A stretch of 7,732 bases of DNA, taken from an uncultured Clostridia bacterium (GTDB lineage Bacteria > Bacillota > Clostridia > TANB77 > CAG-508). Position 1 is the first letter of the stretch. Each line of letters starts with the position of its first letter. The DNA lies in assembly GCA_934167225.1 (NCBI GenBank), contig CAKPLD010000057.1:1-7732 (forward strand). Reading direction: 5' to 3'. The position numbers were made by a program, and so were the translations under genes. This document shows positions 1 through 4,854 of this stretch, one piece after another. Under the pieces are notes generated by a model, which ran no database searches, was not told the DNA's origin, and saw only the letters and a list, made by a program, of their open reading frames with translations.

Positions 1-74
1 GAGGATTGCTTGCAAATATTTCAAAACTTGCAATTGCTCTTGATCAAGTTAGAGTTCAAAAAGAAGAAGCTTAA
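1..74 (+). CDS. rplJ: 50S ribosomal protein L10, C-terminal end (partial)
   Basis: Only the last 23 codons are present, read in the frame starting at base 3 and ending at the TAA at 72-74. The tail reads GLLANISKLAIALDQVRVQK followed by EEA. A helical stretch ending in a short charged K/E-rich tail is typical of the L10 C-terminus, the helix to which L7/L12 dimers attach in the ribosomal stalk. The identification rests on this tail plus the immediate downstream position of rplL, the usual partner in the rplJL operon. The 5' end lies outside the window, so its promoter and any L10 leader cannot be assessed. Confidence 0.85.
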   Translation, partial: GLLANISKLAIALDQVRVQKEEA

Positions 75-206
75 TTTTATTAAGTTATTCAATTAAAGCT
101 AGTGAAAATGAAACAAATATACATAGTCATTAGTTATCAAAAAAATTATATTAAATAATAAAATGAAATTAAATTTTTAATAAATAAAAAATAGGAGGAT
201 TTTATA
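75..206 (+). other. rplJ-rplL intergenic spacer
   Basis: 132 nt of extremely AT-rich sequence between the rplJ stop and the rplL start. It holds a short CTTAAT/ATTAAG hairpin overlapping the rplJ stop (70-84), not followed by a T-run and so not a convincing terminator. The strong rplL ribosome binding site AGGAGG is at 193-198, 8 nt before the ATG. I see no clear -35/-10 pair. Co-transcription of rplJ and rplL is the simplest reading. Confidence 0.6.
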
Positions 207-572
207 ATGAATAAAGAAGAAATGATTGAAGAAATCAAAAAAATGACAGTTGTTGAATTGTCTGAATTAGTTAAAGCTATAGAAGAAGAATTTGGAGTAT
301 CTGCAGTAGCAGCTGCTGCACCAGCAGCAGGAGCAGCAGGAGCTGCAGCAGCTGAAGAAAAAACATCATTCAATGTTGTTTTAGCATCAGCAGGAGATCA
401 AAAAATAAAAGTTATCAAAGTAGTTAGAGATGCTACAGGTTTAGGATTAAAAGAAGCTAAAGAATTAGTTGATGGAGCTCCTAAAACAGTTAAAGAAAAC
501 GTTAGCAAAGACGAAGCAGAAGATTTAAAAGCTAAATTTACAGAAGTTGGAGCTACAGTTGAATTACAATAA
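207..572 (+). CDS. rplL: 50S ribosomal protein L7/L12
   Basis: A complete 121-residue protein of normal family length. L7/L12 forms dimers on L10 in the ribosomal stalk and recruits and activates the GTPase translation factors. The N-terminal dimerisation helices (about residues 1-32, with MTVVELSELVKAIEEEFGV) are followed by an alanine/glycine/proline-rich flexible hinge (about 33-52). The globular C-terminal domain carries the factor-binding signatures KIKVIKVVRDATGLGLKEAK and VDGAPKTVKE. The hinge is encoded by a low-complexity GCA/GCT/GGA run that makes a shadow ORF on the other strand. The start is fixed by AGGAGG at 193-198. A strong terminator follows, so unlike the usual Firmicutes arrangement transcription is not expected to continue into rpoB, which is absent. 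Confidence 0.97.
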   Translation: MNKEEMIEEIKKMTVVELSELVKAIEEEFGVSAVAAAAPAAGAAGAAAAEEKTSFNVVLASAGDQKIKVIKVVRDATGLGLKEAKELVDGAPKTVKENVSKDEAEDLKAKFTEVGATVELQ

Positions 573-578
573 TAAATT

Positions 579-620
579 AAAAAGTCATATAAAGGATTTA
601 AGCCTTTGTATGGCTTTTTT
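579..620 (+). terminator. Intrinsic terminator of the rplJL operon
   Basis: A 17-bp stem (579-595 with 603-619, two G-U pairs) around a 7-nt loop. The right arm ends in a run of six T at 615-620. It begins 6 nt after the rplL stop. Stem length, T-run and position make it a convincing rho-independent terminator. Confidence 0.9.
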
Positions 621-627
621 AGTAACT

Positions 628-635
628 TTTTTAAT
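628..635 (+). repeat. Left copy of 8-bp direct repeat (putative target-site duplication)
   Basis: TTTTTAAT directly abuts the left end of the inverted-repeat element. An identical copy directly abuts the right end at 888-895. The sequence is AT-rich, so chance is possible, but both copies sit exactly at the element's ends. Confidence 0.55.
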
Positions 636-887
636 GTTACAATTCACAGATATTAAAACCGGTTCGAATTAGAATAATTATTAATTTTTGTGGGATTAAC
701 GGCTCAATACGGACTTTAAGAGCTTATAAGCATTATTTTTGGCACCCTTCCATGGCGGAGCATGAACTCTTTCCAAAAATTCTGCTAATAAGCTCTAAAA
801 GTCCTTCAATCACACATTAATCCCCCAAAAATTAATAATTATTCTAATTCGAACTTACTCTACAATTTTAAAGCCGTGATTTGTAAC
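636..887. mobile_element. MITE-like non-coding element, 252 bp, near-palindromic
   Basis: The whole segment folds on itself. The ends are GTTACAA (636-642) and TTGTAAC (881-887). Further paired blocks are 653-658 with 866-871, then a perfect 29-bp block 662-690 with 826-854. An 8-bp block 692-699 with 817-824 follows, then 711-730 with 785-804 (18 of 20) and 731-742 with 773-784 (10 of 12). The central 30-nt loop (743-772) is much more GC-rich than the arms and contains CCATGG. No credible ORF lies inside. Exact 8-bp direct repeats flank it. Long terminal inverted repeats, small size, no coding capacity and a flanking duplication are the defining traits of a MITE. The parent transposase family cannot be named from the ends. 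Alternative: a long double-stranded structural RNA. Confidence 0.65.
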
Positions 888-895
888 TTTTTAAT
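888..895 (+). repeat. Right copy of 8-bp direct repeat (putative target-site duplication)
   Basis: TTTTTAAT, identical to 628-635, immediately after the terminal TTGTAAC of the hairpin element. It supports insertion by a transposase that makes 8-bp duplications. Confidence 0.55.
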
Positions 896-925
896 TGAAC
901 ATCAAGTCATTTTTAAGAAAAAAAG

Positions 926-954
926 TTGATAAATAAGTATAAGTCTGATACAAT
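926..954 (+). promoter_or_regulatory. Sigma-70-type promoter for udg
   Basis: TTGATA (926-931), a 17-nt spacer, then TACAAT (949-954). Transcription would begin near 961, only about 17 nt before the preferred udg start. The promoter sits between the hairpin element and udg, so udg is independent of rplJL. Confidence 0.7.
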
Positions 955-977
955 AATGAAAAAAAGTGGTGAAAATT

Positions 978-1532
978 ATGTATGAAACAATGAAAGAAGT
1001 ACAAGAGGCAATAAAAAATTGCAATAGATGTAAATTATGTAGAGGAAGAAAAAATATTGTATTTGGTGTTGGAGACGAAAATGCAGATATAATGTTTATA
1101 GGTGAAGGACCAGGAGCAGATGAAGATGCACAAGGAATACCATTTGTTGGGAAAGCAGGGCAATTAATGAATAAAGCATTTGACATAGTTGGAATAGAAA
1201 GAGAAAAGGTTTATATTGCCAATATTGTAAAATGTAGGCCACCAAATAATAGGGATCCTGAAGAAGACGAAATTTTAGGTTGTATAAATTATTTAAGAAA
1301 TCAAGTAATTATAGTAAAACCTAAAATTATCGTTCTGCTTGGAAGAATTTCGCTTCAAAGTATTTTAGGAAAAGAATATAAAATAACTGCAACCAGGGGA
1401 AAATGGATAGAAAAAAAAGGAATCCATTATATGTCAACATGGCATCCAGCAGCATTACTAAGAGATGAAACTAAAAAAATTGATTTTATAAATGATTTAA
1501 AACAGGTTGTTGAAAAACAAGCTGATTTTTAA
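978..1532 (+). CDS. udg: Family 4 (type-4) uracil-DNA glycosylase, iron-sulfur
   Basis: This 184-residue enzyme excises uracil from DNA to start base-excision repair of deaminated cytosine. Numbering from the ATG at 978, the four cysteines expected to hold the [4Fe-4S] cluster are C15, C18, C86 and C102. The C86/C102 spacing of 16 matches the family. Motif 1 reads GEGPGADEDAQG (about 42-53) followed by PFVGKAGQL. The uracil-binding motif is TWHPAALLRD with H156. The ATG at 978 is preferred over the in-frame GTG at 966 because the promoter places the transcript start near 961, and GGTG at 969 gives a plausible, weak ribosome site for 978. The GltD-like gene starts 39 nt downstream with no terminator between, so the two are probably co-transcribed. 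Function is secure from motifs; the start is less so. Confidence 0.93.
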   Translation: MYETMKEVQEAIKNCNRCKLCRGRKNIVFGVGDENADIMFIGEGPGADEDAQGIPFVGKAGQLMNKAFDIVGIEREKVYIANIVKCRPPNNRDPEEDEILGCINYLRNQVIIVKPKIIVLLGRISLQSILGKEYKITATRGKWIEKKGIHYMSTWHPAALLRDETKKIDFINDLKQVVEKQADF

Positions 1533-1571
1533 AGTATAACTCCAAAAGAGGGAAAAGAAAGGAAAAGAAAA

Positions 1572-2831
1572 ATGAATCAACAAATACAAGAAAAAGCAAA
1601 TTACTGTTTAAATTGCAAAATAAAACCATGTTCAAATAAAGGTTGTCCATTAAACAATAACATACCAGAATTTATAAAACAAATAAAGGAAAAAAACTAT
1701 AGTGAAGCATATAAAATATTATCAGAAACAACAGTACTACAGCCAATTTGCGGAAGAATATGCCCACACAAGAAACAATGTGAAGGTTCGTGTGTAAGAG
1801 GAATAAAAGGTTCAGCGGTAAGTATTGGTGAAATGGAAGCTTTTGTTGGAGATTACGCAATACAAAACGGGTTAAAGATAGATAAACAAACAGAAAAAAT
1901 GTTTATAAATAGAAAAGTAGCAATTGTAGGAGGGGGGCCTTCTGGCTTAACTTGTGCGGGATTTTTAGCTAAAAAAGGAGTCAAGGTAACAATTTACGAA
2001 AGAAAATCTTTCCTAGGAGGTTTGTTGGTTTATGGAATTCCAGAGTTTAGATTACCTAAAGATATTGTTAAAAGTGCTATTGATAAAATTTTAGATTTAG
2101 GAATTGAAGTTAAATATAATAAAGAACTAGGAAAAAATTTATTTTTAGATAACTTAACTAAAGAATATGATTATGTATATTTAGCTTTAGGAGCTAATGT
2201 TTCATCACATATGGGTATTGAAGGTGAACAATTAGATGGTGTTTTCGGCGGAAATGAATTATTAGAAAACAATAATCATCCAGATTATAAAGGAAAAACC
2301 GTTATTATTAATGGTGGTGGAAATGTTGCAATTGATGTTGCAAGAACAGTTAAAAGAATGAATGCAGGAGAAGTGCTAATTGTTTATAGAAGAGCAAAAG
2401 AACAAATGCCAGCTGAGGAAAAAGAAGTTAAAGAAGCCGAACAGGAAGGAATAAAAATATTATTTCAAAATAATATTGTAAAAATTAATGGTGAAAAAAA
2501 GGTAAATGGTGTTGAATTAATTAAAACAGAACTAGTTCAAAAAGAAGGAGAATCAAGATTAGCACCGGTAAATATAGAAGGAAGCAATTATACAGTAAAA
2601 GCAGATTATGTAATAATGGCACTTGGTTCCAAAACAGATAAATTTGTGTCAAATTTGGGATTAAATTTAACAAATAAAAATTATATAGATGTAAACGATA
2701 AATTCCAAACTTCAAATCCTAAAGTTTATGCAGGAGGAGATGTAGTAGGTGGAAATGGCACAGTTGCATGGGCCGCAAGAAATGGAAGAGATGTGGCAAA
2801 AAATATATTAGAAGAATTAAAAAATATTTAA
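1572..2831 (+). CDS. NAD(P)H-dependent glutamate synthase small subunit-like flavoprotein
   Basis: A 419-residue oxidoreductase of the GltD family. The N-terminal domain has eight cysteines in two clusters of four (C12, C15, C20, C25 and C60, C64, C70, C74, in ICGRICP...QCEGSC), predicted to bind two [4Fe-4S] clusters. An FAD-binding Rossmann fold starts at residue 116 with GGGPSG (120-125) and continues into FLGGLLVYGIPEFRLPK. A second, NAD(P)H-binding Rossmann site is INGGGNVAIDVARTVKR near residue 250. The closing FAD motif is YAGGDVVGGNGTVAWAARNGR. In the classical enzyme this subunit passes electrons from NADPH to the large amidotransferase subunit. No large subunit is adjacent, so the partner is unknown. 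Lone clostridial homologues and the NfnB-type transhydrogenase subunit share this architecture and cannot be told apart here. AAAGG at 1558-1562 serves the ATG. Confidence 0.85.
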   Translation: MNQQIQEKANYCLNCKIKPCSNKGCPLNNNIPEFIKQIKEKNYSEAYKILSETTVLQPICGRICPHKKQCEGSCVRGIKGSAVSIGEMEAFVGDYAIQNGLKIDKQTEKMFINRKVAIVGGGPSGLTCAGFLAKKGVKVTIYERKSFLGGLLVYGIPEFRLPKDIVKSAIDKILDLGIEVKYNKELGKNLFLDNLTKEYDYVYLALGANVSSHMGIEGEQLDGVFGGNELLENNNHPDYKGKTVIINGGGNVAIDVARTVKRMNAGEVLIVYRRAKEQMPAEEKEVKEAEQEGIKILFQNNIVKINGEKKVNGVELIKTELVQKEGESRLAPVNIEGSNYTVKADYVIMALGSKTDKFVSNLGLNLTNKNYIDVNDKFQTSNPKVYAGGDVVGGNGTVAWAARNGRDVAKNILEELKNI

Positions 2832-2840
2832 AGAAAAATA

Positions 2841-2869
2841 TTGATTTTTTATTAAAAGCATACTAAAAT
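2841..2869 (+). promoter_or_regulatory. Putative promoter for plsX
   Basis: TTGATT (2841-2846), a 17-nt spacer and TAAAAT (2864-2869), in the 82-nt gap between the GltD-like gene and plsX. Spacing is ideal, but the surrounding A/T composition makes chance matches easy. Confidence 0.45.
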
Positions 2870-2913
2870 TAATAATATCTTAATAAACTAAAAAATGAAA
2901 GGAAAAGGGACTC

Positions 2914-3939
2914 ATGAAAATACTTCTAGATGCAATGGGAGGGGACAATAGCCCTGAGGCAACAATTAAAGGTGCAGTAAATGCAATAAACGAAATAAAA
3001 GCAGAAGTTATTTTAATAGGAAAAGAAGAAATAATAGAAGCTAAAGTAAAAGAATTTTATGAAAAAACATTAAAAGAAATATCACCAAGATTATCAATAA
3101 AAAACGCGACAGAAACAATAGAAATGGAAGATGGACCAACAGATAGTATAAAACACAAAAAAGACTCATCTATGGTAGTTGGATTTAATATGTTAAAAAA
3201 AGGCGAAGGAGATGTATTTATATCTGCTGGAAATTCAGGTGCGTTACTTGCTGGTGCAACATTATTAGTTGGAAGAATTAGAGGCATAGATAGACCTGCT
3301 ATGGCGGGAATATTGCCATCATATAAAAGCAGGCTTGTATTAATAGATTCAGGAGCAAACACAAACTGTAGACCTTTAAATTTATTACAATTTGCTCAAA
3401 TGTCAAGTATATATATAAGAAACACATTTGGTATAGAACATCCAAGAATAGGATTATTAAACATTGGAACAGAAGAAACAAAAGGAAATGAATTAACAAA
3501 AGAAAGTTATAAACTACTAAAGGAAAAATCTGAAGAACTAAATATCAACTTCATAGGAAATGTAGAAGGAAGAGATGCATTTTCAGGAGAAGTTGATGCG
3601 CTAGTAACAGATGGCTTTACTGGAAATGTGTTCTTAAAAGCAGTAGAAGGACTTGGAAAATTTGTAAAAAGAAGTTTAAAAGAAAGTTTAATGAAAAATA
3701 TATGGTCAAAAATAGCAGCAATACCATCACTTCCAGCAATGAACAAATTTGCAAAATCAATGGACTATAAATCATATGGTGGAGCATTATTTTTAGGGGT
3801 AAAAAAACCAGTTGTAAAAGCACATGGAAGCAGTGATGCTAAACTATTCGAATTTACAATAAAACAAGCAGAACAATTTGTACAAAACAAAACAGTTGAA
3901 AATTTAATAAAAGAATTTGAAAAAGAAAAAACCGAATAG
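2914..3939 (+). CDS. plsX: Phosphate acyltransferase PlsX
   Basis: A 341-residue protein, full length for PlsX. The enzyme converts acyl-ACP and phosphate to acyl-phosphate, the donor that PlsY uses to acylate glycerol-3-phosphate in phospholipid synthesis. It is a peripheral membrane protein. Recognisable signatures are the start MKILLDAMGGDNSPEATIKG, then GDVFISAGNSGALLAGATLL (about 97-116), RIRGIDRPAM, LIDSGANTNCRP, VTDGFTGNVFLKAVEG, and near the C-terminus YGGALFLGVKKPVVKAHGSS. The start is supported by AAAGGAA at 2898-2904. acpP, encoding the carrier protein of its substrate, follows 146 nt later with its own promoter. The Firmicutes companions fapR, fabD and fabG are absent from this stretch. 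No defects seen. Confidence 0.96.
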   Translation: MKILLDAMGGDNSPEATIKGAVNAINEIKAEVILIGKEEIIEAKVKEFYEKTLKEISPRLSIKNATETIEMEDGPTDSIKHKKDSSMVVGFNMLKKGEGDVFISAGNSGALLAGATLLVGRIRGIDRPAMAGILPSYKSRLVLIDSGANTNCRPLNLLQFAQMSSIYIRNTFGIEHPRIGLLNIGTEETKGNELTKESYKLLKEKSEELNINFIGNVEGRDAFSGEVDALVTDGFTGNVFLKAVEGLGKFVKRSLKESLMKNIWSKIAAIPSLPAMNKFAKSMDYKSYGGALFLGVKKPVVKAHGSSDAKLFEFTIKQAEQFVQNKTVENLIKEFEKEKTE

Positions 3940-3972
3940 TAATTCAAAAATTTAATAAATTTAAGATAACTA

Positions 3973-4001
3973 TTGACAAAATAATAAACATATAATATAA
4001 A
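3973..4001 (+). promoter_or_regulatory. Sigma-70-type promoter for acpP
   Basis: Consensus TTGACA (3973-3978), 17-nt spacer, TATAAA (3996-4001). An exact TATAAT at 3991-3996 lies only 12 nt from the -35 and is probably not the functional -10. The predicted start, near 4008, leaves a leader of about 78 nt. Confidence 0.7.
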
Positions 4002-4002
4002 T

Positions 4003-4059
4003 GTTTATAGAAAAATAACATCAAATTTATATCAAATGGTATATGAATTTTTTATAAAC
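4003..4059 (+). promoter_or_regulatory. Hairpin and repeated ATCAAAT in the acpP leader
   Basis: GTTTATAGAAAA (4003-4014) pairs with TTTTTATAAAC at 4048-4059 (12 bp, one G-U), enclosing a loop with two ATCAAAT copies at 4020-4026 and 4031-4037, 11 bp apart. The stem overlaps the predicted transcript start. It could be a 5' stabilising structure or a repressor site. It does not match the FapR operator I know, so function is open. Confidence 0.35.
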
Positions 4060-4085
4060 GTGAGAAGAGGAGGTGAACTTGAAAA

Positions 4086-4328
4086 ATGAGTTCAGAGGAA
4101 ATATTTGAAAAGGTAAAAAATATAATTGTAGATTTGCTACAAGTTTCAGAAGAATCTGTTACATTAGATGCACATTTTATAGATGATTTAGGAGCTGACT
4201 CTTTAGATTTAGTTGAATTAATAATGGGAATCGAAGAAGAATTTAATATAGAAATTCCAGATGGAGAAGCAGAAAAAGTTGTAACAGTTGGAGACGTAGT
4301 TGAATACATAAAAGAAAATATTGGATAA
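4086..4328 (+). CDS. acpP: Acyl carrier protein
   Basis: An 80-residue, strongly acidic protein of normal ACP length. It carries growing acyl chains on a 4'-phosphopantetheine arm. The attachment serine is S39 in the signature GADSLDLVEL (36-45), at the start of helix II. The downstream segment IEEEFNIEIPDGEAEKVVTVGDVVEYI is typical of ACP helices III and IV. AGGAGGTG (4068-4075) precedes the ATG with a rather long 12-nt spacing; a stop in frame just upstream rules out a longer reading. It forms a functional pair with plsX. In many Firmicutes acpP is followed by rnc; here it is followed by a terminator and an unrelated minus-strand regulator. Confidence 0.97.
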   Translation: MSSEEIFEKVKNIIVDLLQVSEESVTLDAHFIDDLGADSLDLVELIMGIEEEFNIEIPDGEAEKVVTVGDVVEYIKENIG

Positions 4329-4332
4329 AACT

Positions 4333-4371
4333 AAAAAAGAAAATAGCTTATTATTTGTTATTTTCTTTTTT
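4333..4371 (+). terminator. Intrinsic terminator after acpP
   Basis: AAAAAAGAAAATA (4333-4345) pairs perfectly with 4359-4371. The stem extends by a G-U and a C-G pair around the 9-nt loop TTATTATTT, and the right arm ends in six T. It starts 5 nt after the acpP stop. It is AT-rich but long. Confidence 0.8.
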
Positions 4372-4391
4372 CTTTTGGAAGAAATTTTAAT

Positions 4392-4434
4392 AAAAAAAGA
4401 TATGCAAAATTATTTTTTAGGCATATCTTTTTTT
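4392..4434 (-). terminator. Terminator of the Xre gene, overlapping its stop codon
   Basis: A perfect 14-bp stem, 4392-4405 with 4421-4434, around a 15-nt loop. On the minus strand the GATATGC/GCATATC core is followed by seven T, ideal for terminating the Xre transcript. The Xre stop codon (4410-4412) lies in the loop and the upstream arm is coding. The flanking A- and T-runs also make it usable on the plus strand, so it may insulate both genes. Confidence 0.8.
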
Positions 4435-4661
4435 GATATTTTAGCATTAATATATGGAGTTATTTCATCTGTAATTTCTAAAATGTAATCAGATGAGGTA
4501 TTATAATATTTGGCCAACTTACGAATATATTCGGCAGGAATATCTCGCTTTCCAAGTTCATACAAACTATATTGTTGTCTTGTAATATTTAATAATTTGG
4601 CAATTTCGTATTGCTTTTTGTCAAAATCTTCTCTTAAATCTTTTAATCTTTTTAAATACAT
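4410..4661 (-). CDS. Small Xre/Cro-CI-type helix-turn-helix transcriptional regulator
   Basis: A DNA-binding protein of 83 residues consisting almost entirely of one HTH domain. The pattern is LKRLKDLREDFDKKQYEIAK (about 3-22), then LLNITRQQYSLYELGKRDIP, then LRR-independent helices RKLAKYYNTSSDYILEI. This is the classic Xre fold, with the recognition helix around TRQQYSLYE (residues 27-35). A lysine-rich tail follows. The ATG at 4661 is preferred: GGAG at 4671-4674 lies 9 nt before it, whereas that motif is too close to or overlaps the alternative ATG at 4670 and the TTG at 4676. The gene diverges from the LRR protein gene, and three related inverted repeats lie between them. This suggests a self-regulating repressor that also controls its neighbour (inference). 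No signal-sensing domain is present, so any inducer is unknown. Confidence 0.88.
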   Translation of the reverse strand: MYLKRLKDLREDFDKKQYEIAKLLNITRQQYSLYELGKRDIPAEYIRKLAKYYNTSSDYILEITDEITPYINAKISKKDMPKK

Positions 4662-4689
4662 ATGGTTCATCTCCAAACTCTATCAGTAT

Positions 4690-4718
4690 ATTATCATGCA
4701 TTTGTATGTGTGCATAAA
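4690..4718 (-). promoter_or_regulatory. Possible promoter of the Xre gene
   Basis: On the minus strand GATAAT (4695-4690) could be the -10, with a weak -35 TTTATG 17 nt upstream (4718-4713). Transcription would start about 20 nt before the Xre start codon. Operator-like repeat 1 (4698-4713) lies between the two elements, as expected for autorepression. Confidence 0.35.
4698..4713 (+). promoter_or_regulatory. Operator-like repeat 1
   Basis: GCATTTGTATGTGTGC: inverted half-sites GCA...TGC, sharing 13 of 16 positions with repeat 3. It occupies the spacer of the putative Xre promoter. Confidence 0.6.
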
Positions 4719-4721
4719 AAT

Positions 4722-4737
4722 GCATTTAAAAAAGTGC
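4722..4737 (+). promoter_or_regulatory. Operator-like repeat 2
   Basis: GCATTTAAAAAAGTGC: keeps both half-sites (GCATT and GTGC) with the same 16-bp length but a divergent A-rich centre. It starts 24 bp after repeat 1 and ends 9 bp before the LRR gene's -35. Confidence 0.45.
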
Positions 4738-4746
4738 AAAAATATA

Positions 4747-4775
4747 TTGACTTTATATATTCTTATTTGTATAAT
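4747..4775 (+). promoter_or_regulatory. Promoter of the LRR protein gene
   Basis: TTGACT (4747-4752), 17-nt spacer, perfect TATAAT (4770-4775). Transcription would start near 4782, with a leader of about 73 nt. Operator-like repeats 2 and 3 bracket this promoter. Confidence 0.8.
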
Positions 4776-4786
4776 AATTTTAAAAA

Positions 4787-4802
4787 GCATTCGTACGAGT
4801 GC
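4787..4802 (+). promoter_or_regulatory. Operator-like repeat 3 (best palindrome)
   Basis: GCATTCGTACGAGTGC, a palindrome but for one symmetric pair of positions. It lies at about +6 to +21 of the predicted LRR transcript, where a bound repressor would block initiation. Confidence 0.65.
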
Positions 4803-4816
4803 ACGGAGAATAAAAA

Positions 4817-4830
4817 GCTTAAATTTAAGC
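4817..4830. repeat. Perfect 14-bp palindrome in the LRR gene leader
   Basis: GCTTAAATTTAAGC reads identically on both strands. It lies between operator-like repeat 3 and the ribosome site AGGAG (4845-4849). It could bind a dimeric protein or form a small RNA stem. It does not share the half-sites of the three operator repeats. Confidence 0.5.
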
Positions 4831-4854
4831 ATATTAACAAAGGAAGGAGTATTT

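Noticed and set aside
301..355. GCA/GCT-rich repeat in rplL as a tandem repeat locus
   Set aside because: It encodes the normal Ala-rich hinge of L7/L12.
752..820. 22-codon ORF starting in the loop of the hairpin element
   Set aside because: It has no ribosome site, and most of it simply reads through one palindrome arm.
636..887. Retron or CRISPR-type origin for the long hairpin
   Set aside because: There is no reverse transcriptase, cas gene or regularly spaced repeat in the window.
966..977. GTG start for udg adding four residues
   Set aside because: It would lie only about 5 nt from the predicted transcript start and has no ribosome site; ATG 978 fits better.
4662..4676. TTG (4676) or ATG (4670) start for the Xre gene
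   Set aside because: The only GGAG overlaps or touches these codons, while it is well spaced for ATG 4661.
4510..4854. Upstream extension of the LRR ORF by 115 codons
   Set aside because: It runs antisense through the Xre gene and through the promoter and operators, and has no domain. A good ribosome site and a prepilin-type leader start at 4855.
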